A stretch of 64,000 nt of DNA from UMGS1889 sp900556055 (GCA_902463265.1 CABQEV010000003.1:62001-126000); one strand, 5' to 3'; numbered from the stretch's first letter, positions 1-9,514 are shown. Translations and numbers: made by a program. The notes: generated by a model from the letters alone, not told the origin.

Positions 1-1
1 G

Positions 2-145
<144 letters not shown>

Positions 146-161
146 GCGAAAGGAGAATGAA

Positions 162-1433
162 ATGAGTTCACTGCTGCTTAAAAATGCTGTGCCGTGCGGA
201 AAGGATCATCCGTGCGATATCATGATCGAGGAGGGCTTCATTACAGCCGTTGAAAAGGCGGGTACTGCGGAGTTTTCTGCTGACAGAACGATCGACTGTG
301 AAGGAATGACGGCTTTCCCCGGACTGTTTGATATGCACGTTCATTTCCGTGATCCCGGATATACCTATAAGGAGGATATATTCACGGGTGCTGCTGCTGC
401 GCTGGCGGGCGGAGTTACGGGCGTTGTCTGCATGCCGAACACAAATCCTGTTATTGATAATGCGGGAGTTGTTTCGTATATCATGGACAAGGCGAGAGAT
501 ACGGGGCTGAAGATATACCCTGCGGCATGCATTTCTGCGGGAATGCACGGCGGCGAACTCACTGATTTCGATGAGCTTAGAAAAGCGGGCGTAAAGGTCA
601 TTTCCGATGACGGACGGCCTGTCAAAAATGCCGAGCTTATGCGTCAGGCGCTTGAAAAGTCGGGCGGATATGATCTCCTCTGCGCATCTCACTGCGAGGA
701 TCTCGACATAATCAAGGGCGGCATCATAAATAAGGGAAGGGCTTCCGAGGCACTCGGTGTAAAGGGCATGGACAGGGCATCTGAGGACAGCATTACTGCA
801 AGAGAGATAATGCTTGCTGCTTCCTGCGATGCACGTATCCATATCTGCCATGTATCCACAAAGGGCAGCATGGGCATAATCAGGGCGGCAAAGCAGATGG
901 GCATAAAGGTCACCTGCGAAACTTGTCCGCACTATTTCATGTATACGGACGACAAGGTAATGACGAGAGATGCGGATTACAGAATGAATCCTCCGCTGAG
1001 AACTCCCGATGATATAAAGGCGGTGCTTGACGGTGTTCTTGACGGCACTGTTGACTGCATCGTTACCGACCATGCGCCGCATGCTGCTGAGGAAAAAGCT
1101 GACTTTGAAAAGGCACCGAACGGTGTTGTAGGTCTGGAAACATCTCTGGCGGCGGCACTTACGGTGCTTCATCATGAAAAGGGTGTTTCGCTTGAAAGGA
1201 TCGCTGAGCTTATGGCTGTAAATCCCAGAAAGCTCCTCGGCATCGAGCAGGTCTTTATCGGAGCGGGGTCAAGGGCTGATATCTGCATCGCCGACATAAA
1301 CAGGGAATGGACTGTTGATCCCGAAAAGCTCCATTCCAAGTCAAAGAACACTGTATTTAAGGGAGAACATTTCCGCGGAAAGGTAATGTATACCATATCC
1401 GACGGAGTTATAAGATATACCTGCGAAGATTGA
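162..1433 (+). CDS. pyrC: Dihydroorotase
   Basis: This 423-residue amidohydrolase interconverts carbamoyl-aspartate and dihydroorotate, the third step of UMP synthesis. The metal-binding HxH is His59/His61 in DMHVHFRDPG, and the catalytic DHAPH motif has Asp303 and His304, the usual spacing for class I bacterial dihydroorotase. An in-frame ATG at 111 exists, but it lies inside the end of pyrR and lacks a ribosome site. The ATG at 162 has AGGAG 6 bases upstream (151-155), so I use it. It is part of the pyrR-C-F-carAB-K-D run with short gaps. Length is normal for the family. Confidence 0.95.
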   Translation: MSSLLLKNAVPCGKDHPCDIMIEEGFITAVEKAGTAEFSADRTIDCEGMTAFPGLFDMHVHFRDPGYTYKEDIFTGAAAALAGGVTGVVCMPNTNPVIDNAGVVSYIMDKARDTGLKIYPAACISAGMHGGELTDFDELRKAGVKVISDDGRPVKNAELMRQALEKSGGYDLLCASHCEDLDIIKGGIINKGRASEALGVKGMDRASEDSITAREIMLAASCDARIHICHVSTKGSMGIIRAAKQMGIKVTCETCPHYFMYTDDKVMTRDADYRMNPPLRTPDDIKAVLDGVLDGTVDCIVTDHAPHAAEEKADFEKAPNGVVGLETSLAAALTVLHHEKGVSLERIAELMAVNPRKLLGIEQVFIGAGSRADICIADINREWTVDPEKLHSKSKNTVFKGEHFRGKVMYTISDGVIRYTCED

Positions 1434-1448
1434 AAAGGAGAGTAAGCT

Positions 1449-2366
1449 ATGTCACTGGACAGACTTATGGAAAAAATCGTTGAGACCCAGAATCCTACCG
1501 TTGTAGGACTCGACCCCAAGCTGGATTACGTTCCCGAATATATCAAGAACGAGGCATTCAGCGAGGACGGATATACGCTCAAAGCGGCAGGAAAGGCTCT
1601 TTTCCGCTTTAACAAGGGCATAATTGACGCTATCTGCGATATTGTCCCTGCGATCAAGCCGCAGGCCGCATATTACGAAATGTACGGATATTACGGAGTT
1701 AAGGCTCTTGCAAAGACTATCGAATATGCAAAAAGCAAGGGCATTTATGTAATTACCGACGGAAAAAGAAATGATATCGGCGCAACTATGGAGGCATATA
1801 CAAACGCTCATCTCGGAACCGTAAAGGTCGGAGACAGAGTGCTTGAACCCTTCGGCGCAGATGCCCTTACCGTAAACGGCTATCTCGGATCGGACGGAAT
1901 CGAGCCGCTTCTCGAAGCATGCCGCATATACGACAAGGGTATATTTGTGCTTGTCAAGACATCCAACAAGTCATCGGGCGAGCTTCAGGACAGGCTCATT
2001 GACGGCAAGCCCGTTTATGAGATCATGGGCGAGATGTGCGAGAAGTGGGGAGAAACAGCTCCGGGTGCTTACGGCTATACATCAGTAGGTGCGGTAGTCG
2101 GTGCGACATATCCCGAACAGCTCAAGGAAATGAGAGAAAAGCTTCCTCACACATTCTTCCTCGTTCCCGGCTATGGTGCTCAGGGCGGCGGTGCAGAGGG
2201 TGTCGCAAAGGCATTTGACAAGAACGGCAGAGGTGCGATAGTGAATTCGTCCAGAGCTGTTATGTGTGCATATAAAAAGGAAGAATGCGATGAAAAGGAA
2301 TATGCGGCAGCTGCTCTCAGAGAGTGTGTACGCATGAAGAATGACATCGTTTCTCATATCAGGTAA
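1449..2366 (+). CDS. pyrF: Orotidine 5'-phosphate decarboxylase (type 2)
   Basis: This 305-residue enzyme makes UMP from OMP, the last step of the pathway. The active-site segment DGKRNDIG places the catalytic lysine at Lys106, flanked by the two aspartates of the DxKxxD pattern. The length matches the longer type 2 PyrF form rather than the 230-240 residue form. GGAG lies just upstream of the ATG, 15 bp after pyrC, so the two genes are surely cotranscribed. Confidence 0.95.
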   Translation: MSLDRLMEKIVETQNPTVVGLDPKLDYVPEYIKNEAFSEDGYTLKAAGKALFRFNKGIIDAICDIVPAIKPQAAYYEMYGYYGVKALAKTIEYAKSKGIYVITDGKRNDIGATMEAYTNAHLGTVKVGDRVLEPFGADALTVNGYLGSDGIEPLLEACRIYDKGIFVLVKTSNKSSGELQDRLIDGKPVYEIMGEMCEKWGETAPGAYGYTSVGAVVGATYPEQLKEMREKLPHTFFLVPGYGAQGGGAEGVAKAFDKNGRGAIVNSSRAVMCAYKKEECDEKEYAAAALRECVRMKNDIVSHIR

Positions 2367-2404
2367 CTTATCTGCAATTGCTCAGAAAGGAATGATTATA
2401 TAAA

Positions 2405-3517
2405 ATGTCTCTGTTTAATCTCGGTGATAAGGCTTATGTCATGCTGGAGGACGGCAGGATCTTCGAGGGATATTCCTTCGGTGCCAAGGGAACTTCGTTC
2501 GGCGAGATCGTATTTACCACAAGTATGACCGCTTATGAGGAAACTCTCACAGACCCCAGCTACTTCGGTCAGATCGTTACGCAGACTTTTCCGCTTATCG
2601 GAAATTACGGCGTGAACGACAGCGATTATGAGTCCGCAGGCTCTGTTGTCAGCGGATATATCGTAAGAGAATGGTGCAACGCTCCTTCTAACTTCAGATG
2701 CGAGGGAAATATTGATGATTTCCTGAAAAAGCACAATATCATAGGTATCCATTCCATCGACACAAGATGTCTTACAAGAATTATCCGTGAGCACGGCGTT
2801 ATGAACGGCGTTATCACAACGGAAAATGTTTATGAGAAGAAGGATGAATTTCTGAAGAAGATCAAGGAATTCTCTATCGTGAACGCTGTCAAGTCCGTTA
2901 CATGTAAGGAAATTCAGGAGTACAAGGCCGAAAATCCCATTTATAATGTAGTTCTTTTCGATTTCGGATATAAGTACAATATCCGCAGAGAGCTGCTGAA
3001 AAGAGGATGTAATGTCACGGTAGTTCCCGCAGGCACAGCTCCCGAAAAGATCAAAGAACTGAACCCCGACGGAATCATGCTTTCAAACGGCCCGGGAGAT
3101 CCTTCGGAAAATACAGAGATAATCGCAAACCTCAGAGAGCTTGTAAAGTATAAGATACCTACATTCGGCATCTGCCTCGGACATCAGCTTATGGCACTTG
3201 CAAACGGCGCAAAGACAGAAAAGCTGAAATACGGTCACAGAGGTGCAAACCAGCCTGTTGACGATATCCGTCTTGACAGGACATTCGTTACTTCACAGAA
3301 CCACGGATATGCAGTTATTTCCGACAGCATTGATCCGGCGGTAGGCGAGGTATCCCACAAGAATTCCAATGACCAGACCTGCGAGGGCGTGCGCTATAAG
3401 AATTTCCCCTGCTTTACGGTGCAGTTCCACCCGGAGGCTTGCGGAGGTCCGCTCGATACGTCATATCTTTTCGATGAGTTTATTGATTTAATCAAAGCAG
3501 ATAAGGAGGCAAAATAA
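2405..3517 (+). CDS. carA: Carbamoyl-phosphate synthase, small (glutaminase) subunit
   Basis: This 370-residue subunit hydrolyses glutamine and channels ammonia to CarB. The N-terminal half is the CarA-specific domain. The C-terminal half is a class I glutamine amidotransferase with the nucleophile Cys257 in GICLGHQL and the His342/Glu344 pair in QFHPEA. AGAAAGGA precedes the start. It ends 1 bp before carB, so the two subunits are translationally linked. Its place in the pyr operon suggests pyrimidine control; no arginine-specific paralogue is seen here. Confidence 0.96.
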   Translation: MSLFNLGDKAYVMLEDGRIFEGYSFGAKGTSFGEIVFTTSMTAYEETLTDPSYFGQIVTQTFPLIGNYGVNDSDYESAGSVVSGYIVREWCNAPSNFRCEGNIDDFLKKHNIIGIHSIDTRCLTRIIREHGVMNGVITTENVYEKKDEFLKKIKEFSIVNAVKSVTCKEIQEYKAENPIYNVVLFDFGYKYNIRRELLKRGCNVTVVPAGTAPEKIKELNPDGIMLSNGPGDPSENTEIIANLRELVKYKIPTFGICLGHQLMALANGAKTEKLKYGHRGANQPVDDIRLDRTFVTSQNHGYAVISDSIDPAVGEVSHKNSNDQTCEGVRYKNFPCFTVQFHPEACGGPLDTSYLFDEFIDLIKADKEAK

Positions 3518-3518
3518 G

Positions 3519-6500
3519 ATGCCGCTTCGTTCAGATATTAAAAAAGTTCTCGTTATCGGTTCGGGCCCTATCATTATCGGTCAGGCTGCCGAATTCGACT
3601 ATGCAGGCACTCAGGCTTGCCGTGCTCTGAAGCAGGAGGGACTTGAAGTCGTTCTTATAAACTCCAACCCTGCTACTATCATGACCGATAAGGCTATGGC
3701 GGATAAGGTATACATCGAACCGCTTACACTTGATGTTGTAAAGAAGATCATAGAGATCGAAAAGCCTGACAGCGTTCTTTCAACTCTCGGCGGTCAGACA
3801 GGTCTGACACTTTCCATGCAGCTTGCGGAGGAAGGCTTCCTTGATTCACATAATGTCAAGCTTCTCGGTGCAAATCCCGAAACTATCCACAAGGCTGAGG
3901 ACAGACAGGCATTTAAGGATACGATGGAAAAGATCGGCGAGCCTGTTATTCCCTCAAAGGTTGTTGAGGACGTTGAATCGGCTGTTGAATTTGCCAAGGT
4001 CATCACATACCCTGTTATCGTCCGTCCTGCATTCACACTCGGCGGAACAGGCGGCGGTATCGCATATAACGAGGAAGAGCTCAGAGATATCGCTACAAAC
4101 GGTCTGAGACTTTCTCCTATCACTCAGATACTTGTTGAAAAGTGCATAAGCGGCTGGAAGGAGATCGAGTTCGAGGTAATCAGAGACAGAAAGGGAAATG
4201 TTATCACCGTCTGCTCAATGGAAAACTTCGACCCCGTAGGCGTTCATACCGGCGACAGTATCGTTATCGCTCCTGCCGTAACACTTACGGATAAGGAATA
4301 TCAGATGCTCCGTACAGCTGCTCTGAATATCATTTCCGAGCTGAAGGTAGAGGGCGGATGCAACTGTCAGTTCGCTCTGCACCCGACATCATTTGAATAT
4401 GCGGTAATCGAGGTAAACCCCCGTGTAAGCCGTTCTTCCGCACTCGCTTCCAAGGCTACCGGATATCCTATCGCAAAGGTTGCAACAAGAATTGCTATCG
4501 GATATACTCTCGATGAGATCGTAAATCAGGTAACAGGCAAGACATACGCATGCTTCGAGCCTGCTCTTGACTATGTTGTTGTAAAGTTCCCGAAGTGGCC
4601 TTTTGATAAATTCGTTTATGCAAAGCGTACTCTCGGCACACAGATGATGGCAACAGGTGAGGTCATGGCTATCGGCACATCATTCGAGCAGGCTATGATG
4701 AAGGCTGTACGTTCCATCGAGCTTGGACTGGATTCCATGAACCTGAAAAAGCTTGCAAAGCTGTCTGACGAGGAGATCAAAGACAGGATCAAAAATGTCG
4801 ATGATGAGAGAGCGTTCGTTGTATTCGAGGCTCTCAAGAGAGGCATCTCGATCGACTATATCCACGATATCACAAAGATCGACAAGTGGTTCCTTTCAAA
4901 GCTCAATAACCTTGTTGAACTGGAAAAATATCTTGCGGACGGCGAGCTGACCGAAGATAAATACGATCTCGCAAAGAGATACGGCTATCTCGACAGCACC
5001 ATTGAGCGCATCAGCGGACAGAAATGCCCCAAGCACAAGAAGGCTGTATTCAAGATGGTTGATACCTGTGCAGGCGAGTTCAAGGCTGAAACACCTTACT
5101 TCTATTCAACATATGACGATGAGAATGAGGCAAAGCAGTTTATCGAAAGAACCGACAAGGGCAAGAAAAAGGTCATTGTTTTCGGTTCGGGTCCTATCAG
5201 AATCGGTCAGGGTATCGAGTTCGACTACTGCTCCGTTCACTGCGTATGGGCGCTCAAGGAGCTGGGTTACGAGGCTGTTATCTGCAACAATAACCCTGAA
5301 ACTGTATCCACAGACTTCGATACAGGCGACAGACTTTACTTTGATCCTCTTACCAAGGAGGATGTTGAATCCATCATCGAGACAGAACAGCCTTACGGCG
5401 TTGTTGTTCAGTTCGGCGGACAGACCGCTATCAAGCTGACAAAGCATCTCTCGGAAATGGGCGTTAATATCCTCGGAACATCTGCTGACAGCATCGACGC
5501 AGCAGAGGACAGAGAGCGTTTCGATGAGCTTCTTAACAAGTGCGGAATCCCGCGTCCTGCAGGACATACGGTAATGACGACTGAGGAGGCTCTGAAGGCA
5601 GCTGAGGATCTTGGATATCCCGTGCTTATGCGTCCTTCCTACGTTCTCGGCGGTCAGAACATGATAATTGCACATTCCGAGAAGGATATTGTGGAATATA
5701 TGGAGATCATCTGCCGCAACGGACTTGAAAACCCCGTGCTTATAGATAAGTACATGATGGGCAAGGAGGTCGAGGTAGACGCTATCTGCGACGGAAAGGA
5801 CTTCCTTATCCCCGGTATCATGGAGCATATCGAAAGAGCAGGTATCCATTCGGGAGATTCTATCTCGGTATATCCCGCACTTACACTGACAAAGAAAACA
5901 AAGGAAACTATCATCGAATATACAAGACGTCTGGCTATGGAGCTTCACGTTATAGGTCTGGTAAATATCCAGTACGTTGTATATAACGGAGAGGTATATG
6001 TTATCGAGGTAAATCCGCGTTCTTCGAGAACTGTTCCTTATATCTCAAAGGTATCGGGCGTGCCCATGGTCGATATCGCAACAAAGATCATGTGCGGCGA
6101 AACACTCGCAGAGCAGGGCTATTCAAGCGGTCTGTACCGTGAGGCTGACTATATTGCGGTCAAGGTCCCTGTATTCAGCTTTGAAAAGCTGCATGACGTT
6201 GATACGGCGTTAGGCCCTGAGATGAAGTCAACAGGCGAATGCCTCGGAATTGCTAAATCCTTTGAGGATGCGCTTTTCAAGGGACTTATCGCAGCAGGCT
6301 ACAACATGAAGAAGAGCGGCGGCGTTCTCGTGACGGTAAGAGATACGGACAAGCAGGAAGTAATCTATGTTGCGGATAAGTTTGAGCGTCTCGGATTTGA
6401 TATCTACGCAACAAGCGGAACAGCGTCCGTCCTCAACAAGAACATGGTCGCTGCGAATGTTGTCCGCAGAGTTTCCGAGGAAAAGCCGAACGTTATGACG

Positions 6501-6710
6501 CTGCTTGATGACGGAAAGATAGATTATGTTATCTCGACATCCGAAAAGGGACGTCTCCCCGCACTCGACAGCGTTAAGATCAGACGTAAGACAGTTGAGC
6601 GTTCTATCTGCTGTCTGACAGCTATTGATACTGCGAATGCTGTTGCGGATATCCTCGCAATGGGCAAGCATATCGAAGATATGGATATGATCGACATTAC
6701 AAAGATCTGA
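3519..6710 (+). CDS. carB: Carbamoyl-phosphate synthase, large subunit
   Basis: This 1063-residue protein has the classic internal duplication. Two ATP-grasp synthetase halves begin with near-identical GSGPI.IGQ..EFDY phrases, near residue 12 and near residue 552, with the oligomerisation domain between them and an MGS-like allosteric domain over roughly the last 130 residues. It makes carbamoyl phosphate from bicarbonate, ammonia and two ATP. It starts one base after the carA stop. Length and domains are complete. A strong hairpin with a T run follows it, before pyrK. Confidence 0.97.
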   Translation: MPLRSDIKKVLVIGSGPIIIGQAAEFDYAGTQACRALKQEGLEVVLINSNPATIMTDKAMADKVYIEPLTLDVVKKIIEIEKPDSVLSTLGGQTGLTLSMQLAEEGFLDSHNVKLLGANPETIHKAEDRQAFKDTMEKIGEPVIPSKVVEDVESAVEFAKVITYPVIVRPAFTLGGTGGGIAYNEEELRDIATNGLRLSPITQILVEKCISGWKEIEFEVIRDRKGNVITVCSMENFDPVGVHTGDSIVIAPAVTLTDKEYQMLRTAALNIISELKVEGGCNCQFALHPTSFEYAVIEVNPRVSRSSALASKATGYPIAKVATRIAIGYTLDEIVNQVTGKTYACFEPALDYVVVKFPKWPFDKFVYAKRTLGTQMMATGEVMAIGTSFEQAMMKAVRSIELGLDSMNLKKLAKLSDEEIKDRIKNVDDERAFVVFEALKRGISIDYIHDITKIDKWFLSKLNNLVELEKYLADGELTEDKYDLAKRYGYLDSTIERISGQKCPKHKKAVFKMVDTCAGEFKAETPYFYSTYDDENEAKQFIERTDKGKKKVIVFGSGPIRIGQGIEFDYCSVHCVWALKELGYEAVICNNNPETVSTDFDTGDRLYFDPLTKEDVESIIETEQPYGVVVQFGGQTAIKLTKHLSEMGVNILGTSADSIDAAEDRERFDELLNKCGIPRPAGHTVMTTEEALKAAEDLGYPVLMRPSYVLGGQNMIIAHSEKDIVEYMEIICRNGLENPVLIDKYMMGKEVEVDAICDGKDFLIPGIMEHIERAGIHSGDSISVYPALTLTKKTKETIIEYTRRLAMELHVIGLVNIQYVVYNGEVYVIEVNPRSSRTVPYISKVSGVPMVDIATKIMCGETLAEQGYSSGLYREADYIAVKVPVFSFEKLHDVDTALGPEMKSTGECLGIAKSFEDALFKGLIAAGYNMKKSGGVLVTVRDTDKQEVIYVADKFERLGFDIYATSGTASVLNKNMVAANVVRRVSEEKPNVMTLLDDGKIDYVISTSEKGRLPALDSVKIRRKTVERSICCLTAIDTANAVADILAMGKHIEDMDMIDITKI

Positions 6711-6724
6711 TAAGAATTTTTCGG

Positions 6725-6761
6725 CGGACGGCATTGCGGTTATACAGTGCCGTCCGTTTTT
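6725..6761 (+). terminator. Terminator-like hairpin inside the pyr operon
   Basis: A 9-bp perfect stem, CGGACGGCA (6725-6733) with TGCCGTCCG (6748-6756), is followed by five T residues and then by the pyrK ribosome site AAAGGAGG. It has the form of a Rho-independent terminator, yet pyrK and pyrD continue in the same direction and I see no promoter between. It may be a partial terminator or an attenuator setting the carB to pyrK ratio. Confidence 0.75.
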
Positions 6762-6777
6762 AAAAGGAGGAAGGCAA

Positions 6778-7557
6778 ATGCAGTATTTTCAGGGAAAATA
6801 CCCGATAATATCCAAGAAAACTCTTGCAAAAGAGATATATGACATGGAAATATTATGTCCCGATGTCGCAGAAGAGGCTCAGGCGGGACAGTTTGTCAAT
6901 ATCAAGGCTGACGGATATATGCTGAGACGTCCTATATCAATATGTGGTATTGATAAGAATAAAGGAATACTTCGTGTGGTATTCGAGGTAAGAGGAAAGG
7001 GAACCAAGGTAATATCCATGCTCCGTGAGGGAGATATGATAGATATAGTCGCACCTCTCGGCGGACACGGCTTTGAGCTGCTTCCCAAGGGAAAAAAGGC
7101 TGTTATAATCGGCGGCGGAATAGGAAACCCTCCGATGCTTGAAATAGCAAAGCACTACGGCGCAGACGGCACTGTGATAAGCGGATTCAGAAACGCTGCC
7201 GCTGTCATTCTCCAAAGTGATTTCGCAAAGACAGGCGCTGAAACTATCCTCTGCACGGACGATGGTTCTGCGGGAAGAAAGGGCTTTGTTACCGATGCGC
7301 TGACAGATGTCCTGAAAACATCCAAGCCCGATATCATATATGCCTGCGGACCTGATGTGATGCTGAGGGGAATATGCAGGATAGCTGCGGAAAACGGCGT
7401 AAGATGTCAGGTATCCCTTGAAGAGAGAATGGGCTGCGGAGTAGGTGCGTGCCTTGTCTGCGCTTGCAGAACTATCCGTGACGGCAAAGAGTATTTCGCA
7501 CATGTCTGCAAGGACGGACCTGTGTTTGATTCCGAGGAGGTGTACCCAAATGAGTGA
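6778..7557 (+). CDS. pyrK: Dihydroorotate dehydrogenase B, electron-transfer subunit
   Basis: This 259-residue FAD and 2Fe-2S protein passes electrons from PyrD to NAD+. The N-terminal ferredoxin-reductase-type FAD domain contains MLRRPISI, and an NAD-binding segment is at GGGIGNPPM. The cluster ligands are Cys220, Cys225, Cys228 and Cys244 (CxxxxCxxC plus a distal Cys), as in known PyrK. AAAGGAGG precedes the ATG. It overlaps pyrD by 8 bp, which fits the fixed subunit ratio of the heterotetramer. Having PyrK/PyrD type B means the pathway is coupled to NAD+, as expected for an anaerobe. Confidence 0.95.
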   Translation: MQYFQGKYPIISKKTLAKEIYDMEILCPDVAEEAQAGQFVNIKADGYMLRRPISICGIDKNKGILRVVFEVRGKGTKVISMLREGDMIDIVAPLGGHGFELLPKGKKAVIIGGGIGNPPMLEIAKHYGADGTVISGFRNAAAVILQSDFAKTGAETILCTDDGSAGRKGFVTDALTDVLKTSKPDIIYACGPDVMLRGICRIAAENGVRCQVSLEERMGCGVGACLVCACRTIRDGKEYFAHVCKDGPVFDSEEVYPNE

Positions 7558-8464
7558 AAGACTTGCGGTAAAATTTGCGGGCGTTGACTTCAAAAACCCC
7601 ATAGTTCCCGCATCGGGAGCGTTCGGCTACGGCAGGGAATATGAGAAATTCTTCCCGCTTTCAAAGCTTGGCGGCATATCCGTCAAGGGTACGACATTAA
7701 AGCAGAGAAACGGAAATCCTGCGCCCAGAATTGCGGAAACACCGTCGGGTATGCTGAATTCTGTGGGTTTGCAGAATCCCGGTGTTGAGCATTTTCTGAA
7801 TGTCGAGCTGCCTAATCTGAGGACCAAGGATACGGTCGTTATTGCAAATGTTGCGGGCGCAAATGTCGAGGAATACGGCGAGATCGCTGCGATACTCGAT
7901 AAGTCTGACGTTGATATGATCGAGGTCAATATATCCTGCCCGAATGTCAAGGAGGGCGGCGTTGCTTTCGGCGTTACCTGCGATGGTGCGGCTGCGGTAA
8001 CAAGGGCGGTCAGAAGGGCTACTTCAAAGCCTGTAATGATGAAGCTTTCACCGAATGTCACATCTATTGCCGATATTGCAAAAGCAGTCGAGGCTGAGGG
8101 TGCGGACGCTGTATCGCTGATAAACACGCTCCTCGGCATGAGGATCGACCTGAAAACACGCCGTCCGATTCTCAGAAACAATGTCGGCGGACTGTCGGGC
8201 CCTGCGGTATTCCCCGTGGCTGTCAGAATGGTATGGCAGGTCGCAAATGCCGTGAATATCCCCGTCTGCGGAATGGGCGGCATATCGACATGGGAAGATG
8301 CTGCCGAGATCATGATGGCAGGTGCATCTCTGGTTCAGGTCGGTGCTGCGCTGTTTGCCGATCCATATGCGGCTGTGAATATCATAGACGGACTGGAAAA
8401 CTGGTGCGCCGAGCAGAATATATCCAATATCTCGGAGATAGTCGGAACTGTAAAGCCGTGGTAA
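7550..8464 (+). CDS. pyrD: Dihydroorotate dehydrogenase B, catalytic subunit
   Basis: This 304-residue FMN enzyme oxidises dihydroorotate to orotate. The catalytic base is Cys130 in NISCPNVKEGG; class 1 enzymes use Cys here whereas class 2 uses Ser. FMN-binding glycine-rich turns follow (GMGGIS, GASLVQVG). The reading frame stays open to 7445, but the ATG at 7550 carries GAGGAGG at 7534-7540 and begins at the typical MSERLAVKFAG N-terminus. It overlaps the end of pyrK. No pyrE follows. Confidence 0.95.
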   Translation: MSERLAVKFAGVDFKNPIVPASGAFGYGREYEKFFPLSKLGGISVKGTTLKQRNGNPAPRIAETPSGMLNSVGLQNPGVEHFLNVELPNLRTKDTVVIANVAGANVEEYGEIAAILDKSDVDMIEVNISCPNVKEGGVAFGVTCDGAAAVTRAVRRATSKPVMMKLSPNVTSIADIAKAVEAEGADAVSLINTLLGMRIDLKTRRPILRNNVGGLSGPAVFPVAVRMVWQVANAVNIPVCGMGGISTWEDAAEIMMAGASLVQVGAALFADPYAAVNIIDGLENWCAEQNISNISEIVGTVKPW

Positions 8465-8519
8465 TTTTATTTTTCGGATAATTTTTCTTTGATAAGGCAT
8501 ACGGTATATATACAAAACC

Positions 8520-8612
8520 GCTGCTTTCATAAAGGCGGCAGCTTTGCTTTGCCGTGAGAATGGTAAACTCCTGCGGAAAGGTGTGTTTCACGGCGATATA
8601 ATGCTGCCGCTG
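8520..8612 (+). repeat. Intergenic structured repeat, copy A
   Basis: Nested inverted repeats are visible: outer GCGGCAGC (8535-8542) with GCTGCCGC (8603-8610), and inner GCCGTGA (8551-8557) with TCACGGC (8588-8594). The right part, GTGTTTCACGGCGATATA, recurs at 20924-20941 with diverged flanks, so this looks like one copy of a dispersed family. The short hairpin at its left end (8521-8542) followed by TTTGCTTT could also act as the pyrD terminator. Confidence 0.55.
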
Positions 8613-8635
8613 CATATAACAAAAGGAATGATATA

Positions 8636-9295
8636 ATGGTAAAAGCATATCTTGTCCGTCATGCGGAGGCGCAGGGCAATGTCCGGGAGTTTTTTCAGGG
8701 GCATATTGATACCGAGGTGTCCGAAAAGGGCAGAAAGCAGCTTGAATGTCTTGCTGAACGCTTTAAGGATATAGATTTTGACAGGATATACAGCAGTCCG
8801 TTAAAGCGGACAGTATCAACTGCGAAGGCTGTCAACAGATATCACGGTAAGGAGATCATTTACGACAGCGGACTTGTCGAGATAAACGGCGGAGTCTGGG
8901 AGGGCGTAAAATGGGCGGATCTTCCTGTGAAATTTCCTGCGGAATACGATCTCTGGGTGAACAGAATGTACGATTTCAGCGTGGAAAACGGCGAGAAAAT
9001 GACCGATGTTTTCGAGAGAATGAAGAAAACTGTCGGAAGGATCGTGCGTGAAAATGAGGGAAAGACCATAGTTATCGTATCTCACGGCTGTGCGCTGAGA
9101 AATTATCTCTGTTATGCAAACGGCGATGATATCACCCATCTGAAAGATGTGGGCTGGTCGGATAACACGGCTGTATCACTTGTGGAATATGACGAAAATT
9201 TTAACCCGCATATCATTTTCAAGAACAGCTCAGATCACCTCGACGACGGGCTTTCTACTCTTGCACACTCAAACTGGTGTAAGGCTTCAAAGTAA
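8636..9295 (+). CDS. Histidine phosphatase family protein (phosphoglycerate mutase-like)
   Basis: This 219-residue protein has the branch-2-like RHxE start: LVRHAEAQGN with the phospho-accepting His9. It also has the second catalytic histidine in VSHGCALRNYL near residue 150 and the SSPLKRTVSTA phrase that binds phosphate. Such proteins are broad-specificity phosphatases or cofactor-dependent mutases; the substrate cannot be told from sequence. AAAGGAATG precedes the start. It stands alone between the pyr operon and bioY, with its own terminator after it. Cobalamin phosphatase CobC is a relative, but no cobalamin gene is near. Confidence 0.85.
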   Translation: MVKAYLVRHAEAQGNVREFFQGHIDTEVSEKGRKQLECLAERFKDIDFDRIYSSPLKRTVSTAKAVNRYHGKEIIYDSGLVEINGGVWEGVKWADLPVKFPAEYDLWVNRMYDFSVENGEKMTDVFERMKKTVGRIVRENEGKTIVIVSHGCALRNYLCYANGDDITHLKDVGWSDNTAVSLVEYDENFNPHIIFKNSSDHLDDGLSTLAHSNWCKASK

Positions 9296-9350
9296 ATATT
9301 AATCAAATATTTACTTTATGTACTGATAAAATACAATATGTTAAATTACT

Positions 9351-9388
9351 GCGATTGTCGATTATGCGTTGACAATCGCTTATTTTTA
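9351..9388 (+). terminator. Terminator after the histidine phosphatase gene
   Basis: A perfect 9-bp stem, GCGATTGTC with GACAATCGC, has an 11-base loop and is followed by TTATTTTTATG. Confidence 0.85.
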
Positions 9389-9458
9389 TGTTATGCTCAG
9401 TATTGCTGCAATGCATTAAGGCAAAAAATTACAATTAGAGAAATAATAAGATGAATAT

Positions 9459-9490
9459 GGCGGATAAAAATGCTGCCGTTTGTTTTTTCT
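9459..9490 (+). promoter_or_regulatory. Terminator-like hairpin in the bioY upstream region
   Basis: GGCGG (9459-9463) pairs with CTGCC (9473-9477), counting one G-U pair, followed by GTTTGTTTTTTC, about 25 bases before the bioY start. It could be an attenuator or the end of a short upstream transcript. I see no BirA operator of the standard form. Confidence 0.35.
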
Positions 9491-9514
9491 CAGCTGTGAA
9501 AGGCGGTCTGATAT

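Noticed and set aside
168..1175. 335-codon minus-strand reading frame opposite pyrC
   Set aside because: It lies wholly antisense to a well-supported enzyme, has basic low-sense protein sequence and no family likeness; it results from codon use of pyrC.
5106..5948. 280-codon minus-strand reading frame opposite carB
   Set aside because: Antisense shadow of the ATP-grasp region; no ribosome site and no domain.
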